Source: Rhynchopus sp. YZ270_cl-10 (lineage: Eukaryota; Euglenozoa; Diplonemea; Diplonemida; Diplonemidae). From it: DNA of 64,000 nt. A program made the translations under genes and the position numbers. The notes under the pieces are model-generated. The model worked only from the letters and a program-made list of their open reading frames with translations, had not been told where the DNA came from and did no database searches. Where the stretch lies: the NCBI GenBank assembly GCA_964035575.1, contig OZ037894.1, positions 558,001 to 622,000 on the forward strand. The letters run 5' to 3'. Shown here one piece after another: positions 1 to 10,532 of this stretch. Position 1 is the first letter of the stretch. Each line of letters begins with the position of its first letter.

Positions 1-189
1 GTATTTTGCGCGTATGTTACACCAATATTCGGTACGTGCGCAATTCATTGTTTACGCACTACGTATTTGATTAAATTTAATTAATTTGCGCGTATTCCGT
101 ACGTTTCATACATGTAAGTGTCGTGTGTCGTGCTCAGGTGATTCTCACAGCCTTACTCCTTCTGTCTGTGTACAGCAGCCTCGCTATGC

Positions 190-270
190 GTACCAATGAA
201 CTGCCACCCGCGGTTCGATAACCCACGGAGTGGGTGCCTGTGTCCATAGAAGCGTTTGCACTTACGACTT
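190..270 (+). repeat. Dispersed repeat with tRNA T-arm-like core (GGTTCGATAACCC)
   Basis: Related copies lie at 5648-5742 (inside a MITE) and 27555-27657, with 3'-part fragments at 17962-18012 and 51028-51068. Shared landmarks in order are CCAATGAA, GGTTCGATAACCC, CGATGAACGGTGAGGCG and TTTGCACTT. The core can fold like a tRNA T-arm and resembles a Pol III B box, so a tRNA-derived SINE is possible. I see no full cloverleaf. Confidence 0.6.
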
Positions 271-1740
271 CCGATTTTTCTCTTTTGTTTGTACAGATGG
301 GACTAATCTTGTCAAGTTTTGTTTTTGACGAGAGGGCTTTTCTTTCAAGCCTCAATACATATATCCAGGAACCCGATTTCTAACGTCGCTGCTAACATCC
401 CTTCGCGTATTTAAACGTAGTTCTAGCTTGGAAATTTTTCAATCTGGCGCTAACATGGTGGCAGAGCCTGGATGGTACCTTTTTGGGGAGGGGTTCACGG
501 ATGGACCCAAAAAAAAATAATTCTGAAGAGATAACTTTTGCTTTGGATGCTATTTCACAGCTGAGGCGAAATTTATTTCACCGAGTTTTTCTGTTTCGAT
601 GTGAATAGCGTGTACGTCGTTCAGGTTTGTGTCTCTTCTTATAGTGATTGGAGGTGACTAAGCAACGAGAGATTGTGATTCATTTACAAAAAAACAAAAA
701 CAAAACAAAAAGGATCCAAAAATACAACAAAAAAGATTGATGAATAACCAATGTTCAAAACATTAAGTAATCTAATCAGACTAAGCAACCAGAGATTGTG
801 AGTCATCTTTTTTTATAAAACGTTTCGTTTCTTTGATCCTCTCGTTGTGTGTTGCCCCCAGGAAGGAATCCCACTCTCGGGGTTAGTGCAAAAACAATTG
901 TATGATATGGGTTCCCAATGCTTCTTCAAAAGCGAGTCTCTCGTGTACCCCCACCACCCTCTCCTCTACGGCACTGCTCCCCCTCACCCTCGGTGGGGTG
1001 ATAAGTTGTCATACCCGCCAGCAGAACGAAGCTATTTTTGGAATTTTCTCATTGAAACCTGGGAGAAGACAATAACCCCCCTTTTTGTGATGATGACTGC
1101 ACTGAACCTTTTTTTTTCGAATTGTGGTTTTTTTTACTACAAAATTTCCCTTTTCCCGGGTTTAAAAAAAAGAAAAAAGAAACAGGCTTGTTACAAAGCC
1201 GCGTTATTTGATGCTCATACCCAGACCTCCAATTTGCCCAAAAAAAAAGAAAAGAAACAAAACGTCGTTTGGTGTTTAATTTAACCCTTTTCCGTGTCAA
1301 ATATGTGTATTGCGGCGTGGCTTTCATCTTCCAATGGTATTCCTGTTGTCTCAGACTGCCCTTTTTTTTGCAGCGGCAGCTACACTAAATCAACAGATTA
1401 TCAAAACAAACAAATACCGGAGCCTTCCCTTATGACCCCATATTCCCACAACCTAGCTACCTACACCCTATCAATATACATGGGATGAGGGAAGCGGATG
1501 TCCTTCAGATGACACAGACTGTCGGGACAAAGCTTTTTGCCTTCTTCTTCCTCCAAAAAAAGGAACTCTTTTATTTTTCAAATTTTCTTATTTTTGTGAG
1601 AAGGTTAAGCAAATGAGAGGCTCAGGTCATTTTGTGTAGGTACGAAGGCCTCCACCCCGGTGCACCGGTTAAGTACCAAGGTACACTGTCACGAGAGGGC
1701 TTAATATTTCAAGTGAATAGGTGTGAGGGCCTGTAGGGGG

Positions 1741-1809
1741 TAATGGTGGCAGTATTGTGATGGGAGTCCATTGGAATGCGCAAAATACATCAAAATACTG
1801 CCACCATTA
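1741..1809. repeat. 69-bp perfect-stem hairpin (mini inverted-repeat element)
   Basis: TAATGGTGGCAGTATT at 1741-1756 is exactly inverted at 1794-1809, leaving a loop of about 37 nt. The outermost bases are TA on both sides, which would suit a TA-target (mariner-like) mini-MITE, but with a single copy the class is a guess. Confidence 0.6.
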
Positions 1810-2509
1810 TGCAGAGGGGTGTGTCGTACACTTTCCGACGACAGAGTTTTTAAATCATTTCTTCATCTTCTCAAGTTTTGTGTGTTTTTGATAACTAATA
1901 GGGATTCTTGCGCAGAATAATGACCCCCAATCCAGTTTTTGTGTGTGGGGCATTGCGGAAGAGAACTTCGGGACCCAGAAAAATTCAAAAAATTCTGCTC
2001 CGCTCCACCAGTGTTTTTTATGTGTGGATGTGTGTTCTTTTGCTTTTGTAGTTATTATTATTATTATTTTTTTTTTTTGTTTGAAAATGACTTGAGACAG
2101 AGTGAGGCTTAGGTTCATTTTGCAAATAAATTTTATTCTTTTTTTTCCCTTTTCGTTTCAACCTCTCTCTCCCTCTCCCTCTCTCTTTCTCTCTATTGGT
2201 TGTGCACCCAGGGCCTCCCCATTTCTTTCAAAACCTGCTGACGTTATAATGTTTTACCCCCATATTTTTTTTTTTCCAGCGGCGGTTTCCTGCGGCGTTC
2301 AGTAGAACAAAAAAAAAAGGGTGACATAGATCAAGGGAAAGAATCGTTGGATATTGGGAGGTTCTGTTCTGGGGTGAGGGGGGGTGAGGGGGGGGAGAGG
2401 GGGATTCCAAAAACAAAAACAAAACAAAACACAAATGAAGGCATATAAGGCACACCCACACAACAAACACACCCCCCTCCCTTCTCTTTTTTTTTTCTTC
2501 TTCTGCAAA

Positions 2510-2733
2510 AGTGATCTAAAATACGTGGCAACGGACGTAATAATACGTAATACTGGTGCTATCCGGGGGGCGGCGTTTCACAAAGTTTCACAAAATGTCA
2601 CACAATTTCAATCCTATGCACAACGTGTCACAACGTTGCGCAACGTTTCGCAACTTTTCACAGGGGGATTATACGTGGCTTATGCCACCACGCATTACAC
2701 ATCAATACATAGCAGTACGTATTTTAGATCACT
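2510..2733. mobile_element. 224-bp MITE-like element with 17-bp terminal inverted repeats
   Basis: AGTGATCTAAAATACGT at 2510-2526 is exactly inverted at 2717-2733. The interior has no coding capacity and is built of CACAA/CAACG-rich near-repeats. No target-site duplication is obvious, so the superfamily is unassigned. Confidence 0.65.
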
Positions 2734-2881
2734 GCCCCCAAGACATTCCATCACCACCCATCTCTTAACATGCTATACAGACTCGGGGGGGATTTCCCTT
2801 CTACCTCCCTTCTTATCCTTAACACACACACATCGCAAAAGAGATTTATCAAACGTGGATTTTCATTAGCAGACGTTTCAT

Positions 2882-5800
2882 ATGTCACGCATCTTTGGAG
2901 GTGCGCGTACTGTTGCAAGCAAAGGCGATGTTGTGTCTATGGCGAGGAACCGCCCTGTTGTACGGTTTTCCAAAGATGAGCGTACTAGCCTGTATGAAGT
3001 GCGGTCGAGGCATCACTCAAAGAAGCAGGTTGTGGAGGTGGAGCACCTCCCGAAGGAGGTTTCATGGGGGCTTGGGGAGAAGGACAGTGCTTCTGATACC
3101 ACTCTCAAGGCTGGGCTATATGCCGAGCCTTCTATCATAGGCGAGCAGGCGGGGCGTAGTGACGACCTTACCTCTGGGCACAACGCACGCAGCTGGTCTG
3201 ATCTGCGTAGTATAGCGGAGGCGAAGCATCTGGCCCCAGAACCCACGTCGGAAGAACTGCAGAAGGAGGCCGAAGAAGAGCAGCGTTACAGCGACTACAC
3301 AGACGAGCTTGCAGAGCAACGCCGCAAAGAGGAGGCCCCCATATGCAGGAGGACGCACACCTTCCCAGGGAGCGGCGAGGTCGGCGCCTTCGATGTGGTA
3401 GAGCTGTCGCAGAGGGCGTCTGCAGTGGTGAATATGGCGGTATGTGTATGGTGCGCGAAATAGAGGAGAAATCGGGAGGGTTTGTTGGAAGAGGATACGT
3501 TGTGTTGTACGTTTTCAATTGGTCGTGGAATTTGTTGTAGGCAGGCGTGAGCCTAAAAGCGAATTACTAGGTTTTCAGAATAAAAAAGAATTTCCCTTTA
3601 TAACCCCGCCTACAACTTTCCGAAAGGGTTGGATCGGACAAAGAAAAACTACATGGAGACAGGTTGTGAAACGCACACACAAACCTCGACCTGTTTGGTA
3701 AGGTGTGGCTCTGCAGCACAGAATCGCAAACGTGCGTTCAAAATGCTATTTCCTTCATTTCATGATGACAACAAAAACAACAACAACAGAAAAGCGACGT
3801 CCAGATCACAGAGGTTCTCTTTGAGGAGGACACACCGCAGACAGACCTGCCGCACAGCGAGACCGGCTACGTCCGCGTCGTTGTGGAGTACGAGGTATAC
3901 ATCCTTCCAGGGCTGTTCCTTATTCTCGTTTTTTCCCCCAAAAATCGCTGGTTTTATTCTCGTTTTTTTCCTTTTTCTTTTATACCCGCAGAGGCAGTTT
4001 TTTCCAGCATTTTTGCCAGATTTGAGCCAATCCCGTTCTGTGGTGGGGGATATACGGAAAAATGGACAAAATTTTAGCGACTTAAATTTTCACAAAATAT
4101 GAACCCGTACTCGTAAAACAAGGGTCATTTTCAGTCTGAAAACCCTTCAAACTGAAAATGAAATGAAAGTGAAAGTGTGCTGTTTTTGACTGGGAACAGG
4201 TAGCGCCGCAGGCGCACGGTACCCAACTTTTTTCTTTTCCTTTTTCCTTTTTCTCTGCTTTCTTTTGATTACGCGAGCTGATTGCTCTCCACGGTGGGGT
4301 CACATGTGTGCGCAAAAACACTCTAAAGTACCTACTATGAACTATGAGGTTCTCTGGTTTAGTCCGGTCTGCAAAAGAGAAAAAAACCACAAAAATATCC
4401 AAAATTCCCGGGACAAAGAACCGACCTTAGCGCAAAGCCTGCCGGAGGCAGCTTTTTATTATACATGGTCAAAATTCGGTCCCCAATCCAGCTCAAGTTG
4501 GGGGCCTCCGGCGGAATGTGAGAATTCCTCGGTTATCCAACTGCAGAGTTCGGCACTTCATTGACATTTGCACCAGGCACGCGTGGTGCACGAATTATCA
4601 GTAACCTCAGTACATGTACAAAAGAAATGGCGGTCATGGCACCCAAAGCGAAGCCACGGTACGCAACATTTCAAAAAAATGTTGCTTACCATTGCATATT
4701 TTTACTGTCAAACACAGAAGAGCTACAACTACAGTGTGCAGAATACCTTGTTCTTGCTTATTTCGCACATTTGGAGCATGGGACCCCAACATTTTTTCCC
4801 TGGTCACTTTTTTCTCAGACAGAAGTGCCTGAGAGTGCAGACAGAAAGCTTCTTTTTAGGCCTACACACCTTCCCCCTTAGGCGAAAAAAAAGTGCGGCA
4901 ACCGCGAAAATTCCTTCAGTGCGGCATTTCCAAGATCTAAAATCCATTTTGGGAGGCAGATATAGGGAAAAGTCTGCGCCGCAGGCGGATTTTTTTTTTG
5001 GGGGTGGGAAATTTTTTTTTTTTCCCCACCCGAAAACCTGATCTTTGGCTTGTTTGCATACCACCCCGACCAGTGGTGTACAAAATTTTGGCTCCTAACC
5101 TAGTAGAAGCAGGCTAAAACCCAACGAAGGAAAAAAGGAAAAAAAAAAGGGAAAAAAAACTCAAAAATCAGAATTCCTTATTCTCATTCTCACTTAGGAA
5201 CAGCCCTGCATCCTTCACAGGGTTGTTCCTTGTTCTCGGAAAAAACAGCAAAATTCTGGATTTATGTTCCCGTTTTTTTCCTTTTTTTGGGTGGGGTTTT
5301 TTGCCCTTTTTCGGGCTTTCCGAGCTCTACCCTCACTGTAGTGGGGTCATTTCGAGAAAATGGACAAGTTCTTGATTGATACAAATTTTGGTTACGACCA
5401 CTAGTGAGTTGCTCACAATGCTAAATGAGTGTCAGAACTGTGATTCTGGGCCCACTTTAACCGCCCCTCGAAATTCAAAAAGGGGTCCCAAACCCTCAAA
5501 AGTTCCGCGCTACACTCGCGCGGAACTTTTTGCAGCTTTGGTCTAGTTGCATTTTTGGCTGCAAAATGCAAGGGGACCCCCAAAGACGTTGGGAATATTA
5601 TTTGGATGGGGCAGTGATTTTGTACCTGCATACACGCTCCCTCGCGGTAACCGCGTGCATGCCAATGAAGTGCTCTCTGGGGTTCGATAACCCGTGGAAC
5701 CAGTGCTTCCGCCGATGAACGGTGAGGCGTTGCACTTCTCTTTTTGCGGAGCAAAAAATAATATAAATGGCGCCGCAGGCAAAAAATTTTGAGTACAGTG

Positions 5801-8112
5801 TAAAAATCTAGCTTCCAACGAACCCTTTTTTGCAGAGCAAAAAATGAAAAATGGCGCCGCAGGCAAAAAAAAAATTGGGGGTACAGCCCTGGACAGTGAA
5901 GGATTTTGTTGTCAATTTTTTTTTCTTGCCCCCTGAAAACTCTTGCTTTTGAGAGTTTCGACCATTTCACCACACTGGTGGTGTGTCACCTACAGTGAAA
6001 CCCACCAGAAGCCACAAGAAAGCCCCCCAAGGAAAAAAAGGAAAAAAAAAAAGGAAAAAAAAACTAAAATCCAGAATTTCATGTTCTCGGTCCCACTTAG
6101 GAACTTCCCTGATCCTTCATCATTTTTTTTTTTTTTGCTTCTTTCATCATACCCACCTTTTTTTTCAGGGCATGACCACCCCAGCCATGGCTGCCGCACT
6201 GTGCGCACACCTTGGGGTGTCTATCGAGGCTTGCAGGGTGGTGTCGTGCACCTTCCATACAGCAGCGACGATGTGTCATACCCTCGAGATCACAACGTCA
6301 TCTCTCGAGGAAGCAATGCGCGCCAAGCTGTCACCATTCTACCGCACACTCAGCAACCTTGCGAAGAACTCCAACGTCATCTCCGGCCCTGCTGTGGTCG
6401 ACAACACCACCGACGCTGTGACCGCATTCCTCAAGACCTCTGCAGCCGCCGCCTTCCCATACCGGGAGACCCTGCTCCCCGACATCGAGGCAAAAGGGAG
6501 TCTCATCGTCAAAGCATACCGCCATAGCGAAGCACGCCTCTCCAGCTCAGACATCGCAGGCTACGAAACGCAGGTTCTCCTGAGGGATGTGCGAGGGGAG
6601 CGTGTCGGGGAGAAGATCGCCTCGTTGGGCAAGGTGGGAGCCTTGAATTTGGTGCCAAACAGCGCGGCAGCATCCTCCGATGGGTGGCTGCGTACCGGAA
6701 CTGCAGCGTTAAATGGAAACTATCGCCTCGCGACGTCGCTTCTTCTTGAGCAAATGAGTGCGGCACATCCTTCTATCGAGCGCAGTGTGACAAAGCTTTT
6801 ATCACTTTATTCACGCGCCAAGGTAGAAGGTGTTGGGTCGGTCCCAATGAACCGTACAGAACGGAGCGACTTCAAACCCTTTGCGCAAGAAGAAAACGAT
6901 GCTGGCCACGACTCAGGCGACGTCACGATCCGTGCAAGCGACATCATCCCTACGCTTGACGCCATCCCTGCTGAGGTCTCTTGGGTTGGCACCATGATAT
7001 TCGCCTTCCTCACTGACACCGGAATGCGCAGATTCGAACGAATCTGGAAGGAAACCGTTCCACGCCACATTCAGCGCCAGCTCCTCAAGGCACCATCCGA
7101 CTTCCTCTTCAACAAAATGGCCGTAGAAAGGATTACCCGGTACGGTCCCGACCCGGTCCGAGGTGACCTAGTACGCACTCAGCTGGGTGCAGTCAAACTC
7201 CTCCGTTCTGACGACGATGTGAAGGAGGCCGTACGGTCCTCCATCTTGCTTCCATATCCGCAACTGAGCCGCGGTACCTTATGGTGTAAAGACGTGAAGT
7301 TCCCGAAGCACGCCATCAGCCAGGCAGCGTACGAAGTGTTCCTCAGGCAGCATGATATGTTTCCACACTATTTGCACCCTTCTCAGTTCGTGTCTGATGT
7401 TGCATGGAATGCGCATAGGAGCTTGCTTGCTAGACCCAGGATCATGGAAATCCCGGTCGGCAGTTTTGCTCCTGGAAAAGAAGGGCCAGAAGGGATGAGT
7501 TTGGTCGACCCGGTTATGGCATCGGCAGTCTCAGTTGCAGTGTTTAAACACAGAAAAATCGCGAAAAATGCAACCTCCCCGAGATTTCCTCGTGGGTTGG
7601 ATATGGCATTGTCTGATCGTATACCAGGTGTACCACCTCCACCAACAGCACTACCAGGTGAGGGATTCTCAGAGGAAAAACCTGCCGAAGGACGTAAAGA
7701 GGTTTTGGATAAATGCCTGCAGAAGGGTGTTGTGCTGACCAGGTCGCAATGGAGCCATCTGCTTTTGCGTAGTGGAAACGTTGCACCGGCCCCGCCGACA
7801 CCGTACTCTGATGCCTGGGAGTGCGCGGACTGTGAAGAGCTGAACCACCCCACCCTGCTGCAGTGTGGTACCTGCAGCTCGGCGCATCGGAAACAGTACG
7901 ACGCGGAGGATGGGGTTGTGGATGCGAGGCGAGGGGGTGGTGCTGGTGCCGGAGGAGGACTTCGCCACATCGCCCTCGCTCTCGCCACGAAACCAGGTGA
8001 AGACATTGAGGCCGTCCTCAGCGAGGTTTTCGCCCTCCACCACTGGAGTGGCTATGCAGATTCAGGGTCCAAACAGCATGCGAAAATGGCGAATTTAACG
8101 GTCTTTGCATAA
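2882..8112 (+). CDS. Hypothetical protein with RanBP2-type zinc finger, 3 exons
   Basis: Proposed exons are 2882-3439, 3790-3894 and 6169-8112 (868 aa). Each junction is phase 0, with donors GTATGT and GTATAC and acceptors ending CAG. The key residues are at 771-790: W771, then C773, C776, N780, C787 and C790, the pattern of a RanBP2/NZF zinc finger, a fold that binds single-stranded RNA or ubiquitin. A Gly/Ala-rich stretch follows. The rest is not recognised: an acidic, Glu-rich N-terminal third (exon 1) and a large, probably helical middle. Intron 2 is 2274 nt, but two MITEs with clear target duplications account for all but about 63 nt of it. That supports joining exon 2 to exon 3; otherwise ATG 6172 would have been taken as a separate start. 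An AG at 2870-2871 precedes the start. Function unknown; RNA binding is a guess from the finger alone. Confidence 0.7.
3908..5208. mobile_element. Non-autonomous hAT-type MITE (copy 1) in an intron
   Basis: Ends are CAGGGCTGTTCCT and, inverted, AGGAACAGCCCTG. The 8-bp duplication CATCCTTC lies at 3900-3907 and 5209-5216. CAGGG termini with 8-bp duplications are the hallmark of hAT. There is no transposase frame. The interior carries CACGGTAC and GCGCCGCAGGCGC blocks shared with the elements at 22320 and 23321 and, reversed, with 13080-13830. It sits 13 nt after the 5' splice site of intron 2. Confidence 0.85.
5218..6111. mobile_element. Non-autonomous hAT-type MITE (copy 2), adjacent to copy 1
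   Basis: It starts CAGGGTTGTTCCTTG and ends CTTAGGAACTTCCCTG. The 8-bp duplication ATCCTTCA lies at 5210-5217 and 6112-6119, offset by one base from that of copy 1. It contains a copy of the GGTTCGATAACCC repeat (5648-5742) and two blocks of the form TGGCGCCGCAGGC, also found at about 59860. No coding capacity; long antisense frames here are noise. Confidence 0.85.
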
Positions 8113-8217
8113 AACCTCTTTTCTATCCAAAAAAACAAATGAGTAAAAATCGAAAAATGCGGCCATTGTGATCGATTCCGCTTTTTCTCAAAAAAAGAAA
8201 ATCTCATTTTTTTTTTC

Positions 8218-8251
8218 CACTCCCTTTCCCCCCCCTTCAAATCCACTTCAG
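8218..8251 (+). promoter_or_regulatory. Pyrimidine tract and AG: probable trans-splice acceptor
   Basis: A nearly pure T/C run ends in CAG at 8249-8251, 37 nt before the pantothenate kinase ATG. The upstream stop codon is at 8110-8112, so the spacer is only 175 bp, as in tightly spaced polycistronic units. Confidence 0.5.
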
Positions 8252-8287
8252 TTTTACACAAAAAAAGGACAAAAAAATGAGATAAAA

Positions 8288-9682
8288 ATGATGTCCTCTC
8301 ATTCCAAAAGGACCATGCAGCGACCTGCACGATGTAGTATCCCACGCACCCTTTCCCCTCGCTCTCGCATTTCCACCTCCACCTCCCCTCCTACTATCCC
8401 CCCTGCCAGCCCGATGAGCGCGTCGGAAGAGGAAGACGCTGATTTAGATGCCTTCGAATATCTGACCGGTTTGCTACCCCATGGTGTCTTTGGTGTGGAC
8501 ATTGGAGGCACTGCGGGGAAAATCGCCTTTTTAGAAGAAGACGAAAAGGAAGACACAACGCACAGCACCACCACCACCACCACCACCTCCTCCTCCTCTC
8601 CTCCTCCCCCTGCGTCCCCCACCTCTGCCCCTCAAATTCGCCGACGTCTTTCCTTCGGACGAACCGGAAAACGACTCGAAGGCTTAGAACTCCGATCCGA
8701 ACATTTCAAAGGATATATCCACTTTCTCAAATGGAGTACCTCCCGGGTCGGCCCTTTCTGTGAAAGGTTGAGGCAAGAGAGGGTGCGGGAAGATCAGTCT
8801 CCTCCACCTTCTCCGAGACCGGGTAGTACGCATACAAATAAACATATAATATATGCGACAGGGGGAGGTGCGCATAAATTTGAGGAGGCATTGTCAACGG
8901 TGTTAGGATTAGTCTATCAAAAGGTAGGGGAATTCGACTCTTTAGCGTTGGGGCTGCGGTATCTATTGCAGTACCATCCGGAGGGGGTGTACACCATCAA
9001 TGAGGCCGGTCTTGAGGAGCAAAGCGCAGATTCTATTAAATTTCCCTGCGCAGTCTGCAACATCGGATCTGGGGTTTCAGTCCTAAAGGTAGACAAAGAA
9101 GGACGCCATGAGCGAATGGGGGGTACCAGTATAGGAGGTTCCACCTTTCTAGGGTTATGCCGTTTATCTGCGAAGGCAAGCACCTTCGAAGAAGCGTTGG
9201 AATTGGCAAGGAGAGGTGACGCTTCAGGGGTGGATACGACTGTAGAGGATATTTATGGGAGTGGGTGTGAGGTGTTGGGGATTCCGGGGGATGCGCCGGC
9301 GGCGTCGTTTGGGAAGCTGGTGTCGGGGGATGCGGTGGAAGCGAAAAATGAAGATATTGCTGCATCAATCCTGTCAATGGTGACGCAAGCAATACAACAG
9401 ATCGCCTTTGGATTGGCGCAGCAAGGGGAGTGCCAATCGCTGATCTTCACAGGGGGCTTCCTCAGAGGGAATGAACTGTCGCAACGGAATTTGTCGCGGT
9501 TTGCCAGAATGCGGGGCGGGAAGGCGTTGTTCCTGAAGCATGCGGAGTATGCCGGTGCCATAGGCTGTCTTCTCAAGGTTGTTGAAAAAAAGCGCCGGCA
9601 AGAAGAGCAAAATGACCTCAAAAAAGCGCGTCGAAAACCCGAACCAACAAAGCAACTGTCAGACCCTATGGAGGGGTTGTGA
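8288..9682 (+). CDS. PANK: Type II pantothenate kinase
   Basis: Phosphorylates pantothenate with ATP, the first and usually rate-limiting step of coenzyme A synthesis. The 464-aa product has the eukaryotic PanK signatures of the ASKHA fold: VDIGGTAGK at 70-78 (phosphate loop), ATGGGAHKFEE at 190-200 (catalytic-acid region), NIGSGVS at 258-264 and GGTSIGGSTF at 278-287. A conserved C-terminal region with FTGGFLRGN and AGAIGCLL follows. The start chosen is the first of two adjacent ATGs (8288, 8291), after the acceptor at 8251. Oddities are a Ser/Pro-rich N-terminal extension of about 60 residues and a Thr/Ser/Pro-rich insert (91-115) made by ACC and TCC triplet runs just after the phosphate loop. 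The tail is Lys/Arg-rich. No intron seen. Confidence 0.93.
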   Translation: MMSSHSKRTMQRPARCSIPRTLSPRSRISTSTSPPTIPPASPMSASEEEDADLDAFEYLTGLLPHGVFGVDIGGTAGKIAFLEEDEKEDTTHSTTTTTTTSSSSPPPPASPTSAPQIRRRLSFGRTGKRLEGLELRSEHFKGYIHFLKWSTSRVGPFCERLRQERVREDQSPPPSPRPGSTHTNKHIIYATGGGAHKFEEALSTVLGLVYQKVGEFDSLALGLRYLLQYHPEGVYTINEAGLEEQSADSIKFPCAVCNIGSGVSVLKVDKEGRHERMGGTSIGGSTFLGLCRLSAKASTFEEALELARRGDASGVDTTVEDIYGSGCEVLGIPGDAPAASFGKLVSGDAVEAKNEDIAASILSMVTQAIQQIAFGLAQQGECQSLIFTGGFLRGNELSQRNLSRFARMRGGKALFLKHAEYAGAIGCLLKVVEKKRRQEEQNDLKKARRKPEPTKQLSDPMEGL

Positions 9683-10478
9683 TAAAAAAAAGGGGGTGTT
9701 TTTGTTTGATTAGAAACAAAACAACAAAAAAAGGCCAAAAAAAAACAAAATTGAAGCATTTTCCTGGAAAAAATCCCCACTTTTGCGCCAAAGAGAGATT
9801 CGACAGCCTATTTTGGTTGCATAAGGGCTTCCCTGATTGATCTTCCCAGTACCCAACGAATGCTGCCTGAGTCAAAAAAAGAAGAAAGATAAAGGAGTGG
9901 AGCAAGGATATTCTTGATAGACAACAAAGGAATGTGCGTCTAAGGGAATGTATGTAGAGAAGCCCATAAAGGGAGAGGGGGTGGGGGGGCAAACCATTTT
10001 GCCACGATGCTAGCAACTTTTTTTTTTCGAGAAAATGTAGCGTAAAAAAAAACACATTCGGTTTTCTACACTGAAATACCAAGTTATTTGAAAAGCGAAC
10101 CATTTTATAGCACATCTTCCCATTTAATACAAGAAAACTTTACAAAAAAAAGCGATTTTTGCAATTTAAACGAAAACCCCCCTATTTTTTTTTTTCTCTC
10201 CTTTTAACACCCTGATAACCCCCTCCACTTTTACTCTCTCAACACCAACACCACCAACACTACCACCGCCACCACCCTTTGTAGGAGACTAAGCAGAAAG
10301 GCTTAGATTCATCTTTTGCAACTTTTCCCCTTTTTTTTACACTAGCAACTCCTTTCCCGCAATACACTCTTTCAATCTTTGATTCGCTCCACGGGGAGGG
10401 GGAGGAGCACTCTTGCCGCACTCCCCCGCTTTCCCCCCCTCCTCTCCCCTCCCATATACTTTTTTCTTTGATACAATA
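9683..10478. other. Intergenic spacer
   Basis: Poly-A/T-rich, with no exon recognised. A GGCTTAGATTCATCTT motif copy sits at 10281-10320, followed by a T/C tract and TAG at 10345. A second pyrimidine tract ends in AG at 10478-10479, just upstream of Atg4. Confidence 0.6.
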
Positions 10479-10532
10479 GCCAGTCGTTTCGTTCCTTTGT
10501 TTCCACCCACACCGATTCCTTGTTGGCTTTGT

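Larger units (their letters stand above)
1..2871. other. Intergenic, repeat-rich
   Basis: No convincing coding exon. Short open frames here (for example 847-1284) are low-complexity and end in K/F-rich homopolymer translation. The stretch holds a copy of the GGTTCGATAACCC repeat (about 190-270), four copies of the GAGGCTTAGG-type motif (651-685, 778-811, 1599-1635, 2090-2125), one CACGAGAGGGCTT-type repeat (1648-1722), one GCGCAGAATA/GT-rich repeat (1877-1952), a hairpin (1741-1809) and a small inverted-repeat element (2510-2733). Confidence 0.6.

Noticed and set aside
847-1284. 145-codon frame near the left end
   Set aside because: Composition is that of translated A/T-rich spacer, with KKRKKK and KKKEKKQ runs; no acceptor or conserved motif.
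5413-5973. 186-codon - strand frame
   Set aside because: Lies wholly within a hAT MITE, with homopolymer-derived F/K runs and no domain.
6172-8112. A separate gene starting at ATG 6172
   Set aside because: Removing the two MITEs leaves a short phase-0 intron linking this exon to exon 2 at 3790-3894, so a joined gene is the simpler reading. A separate start remains possible until transcripts are seen.
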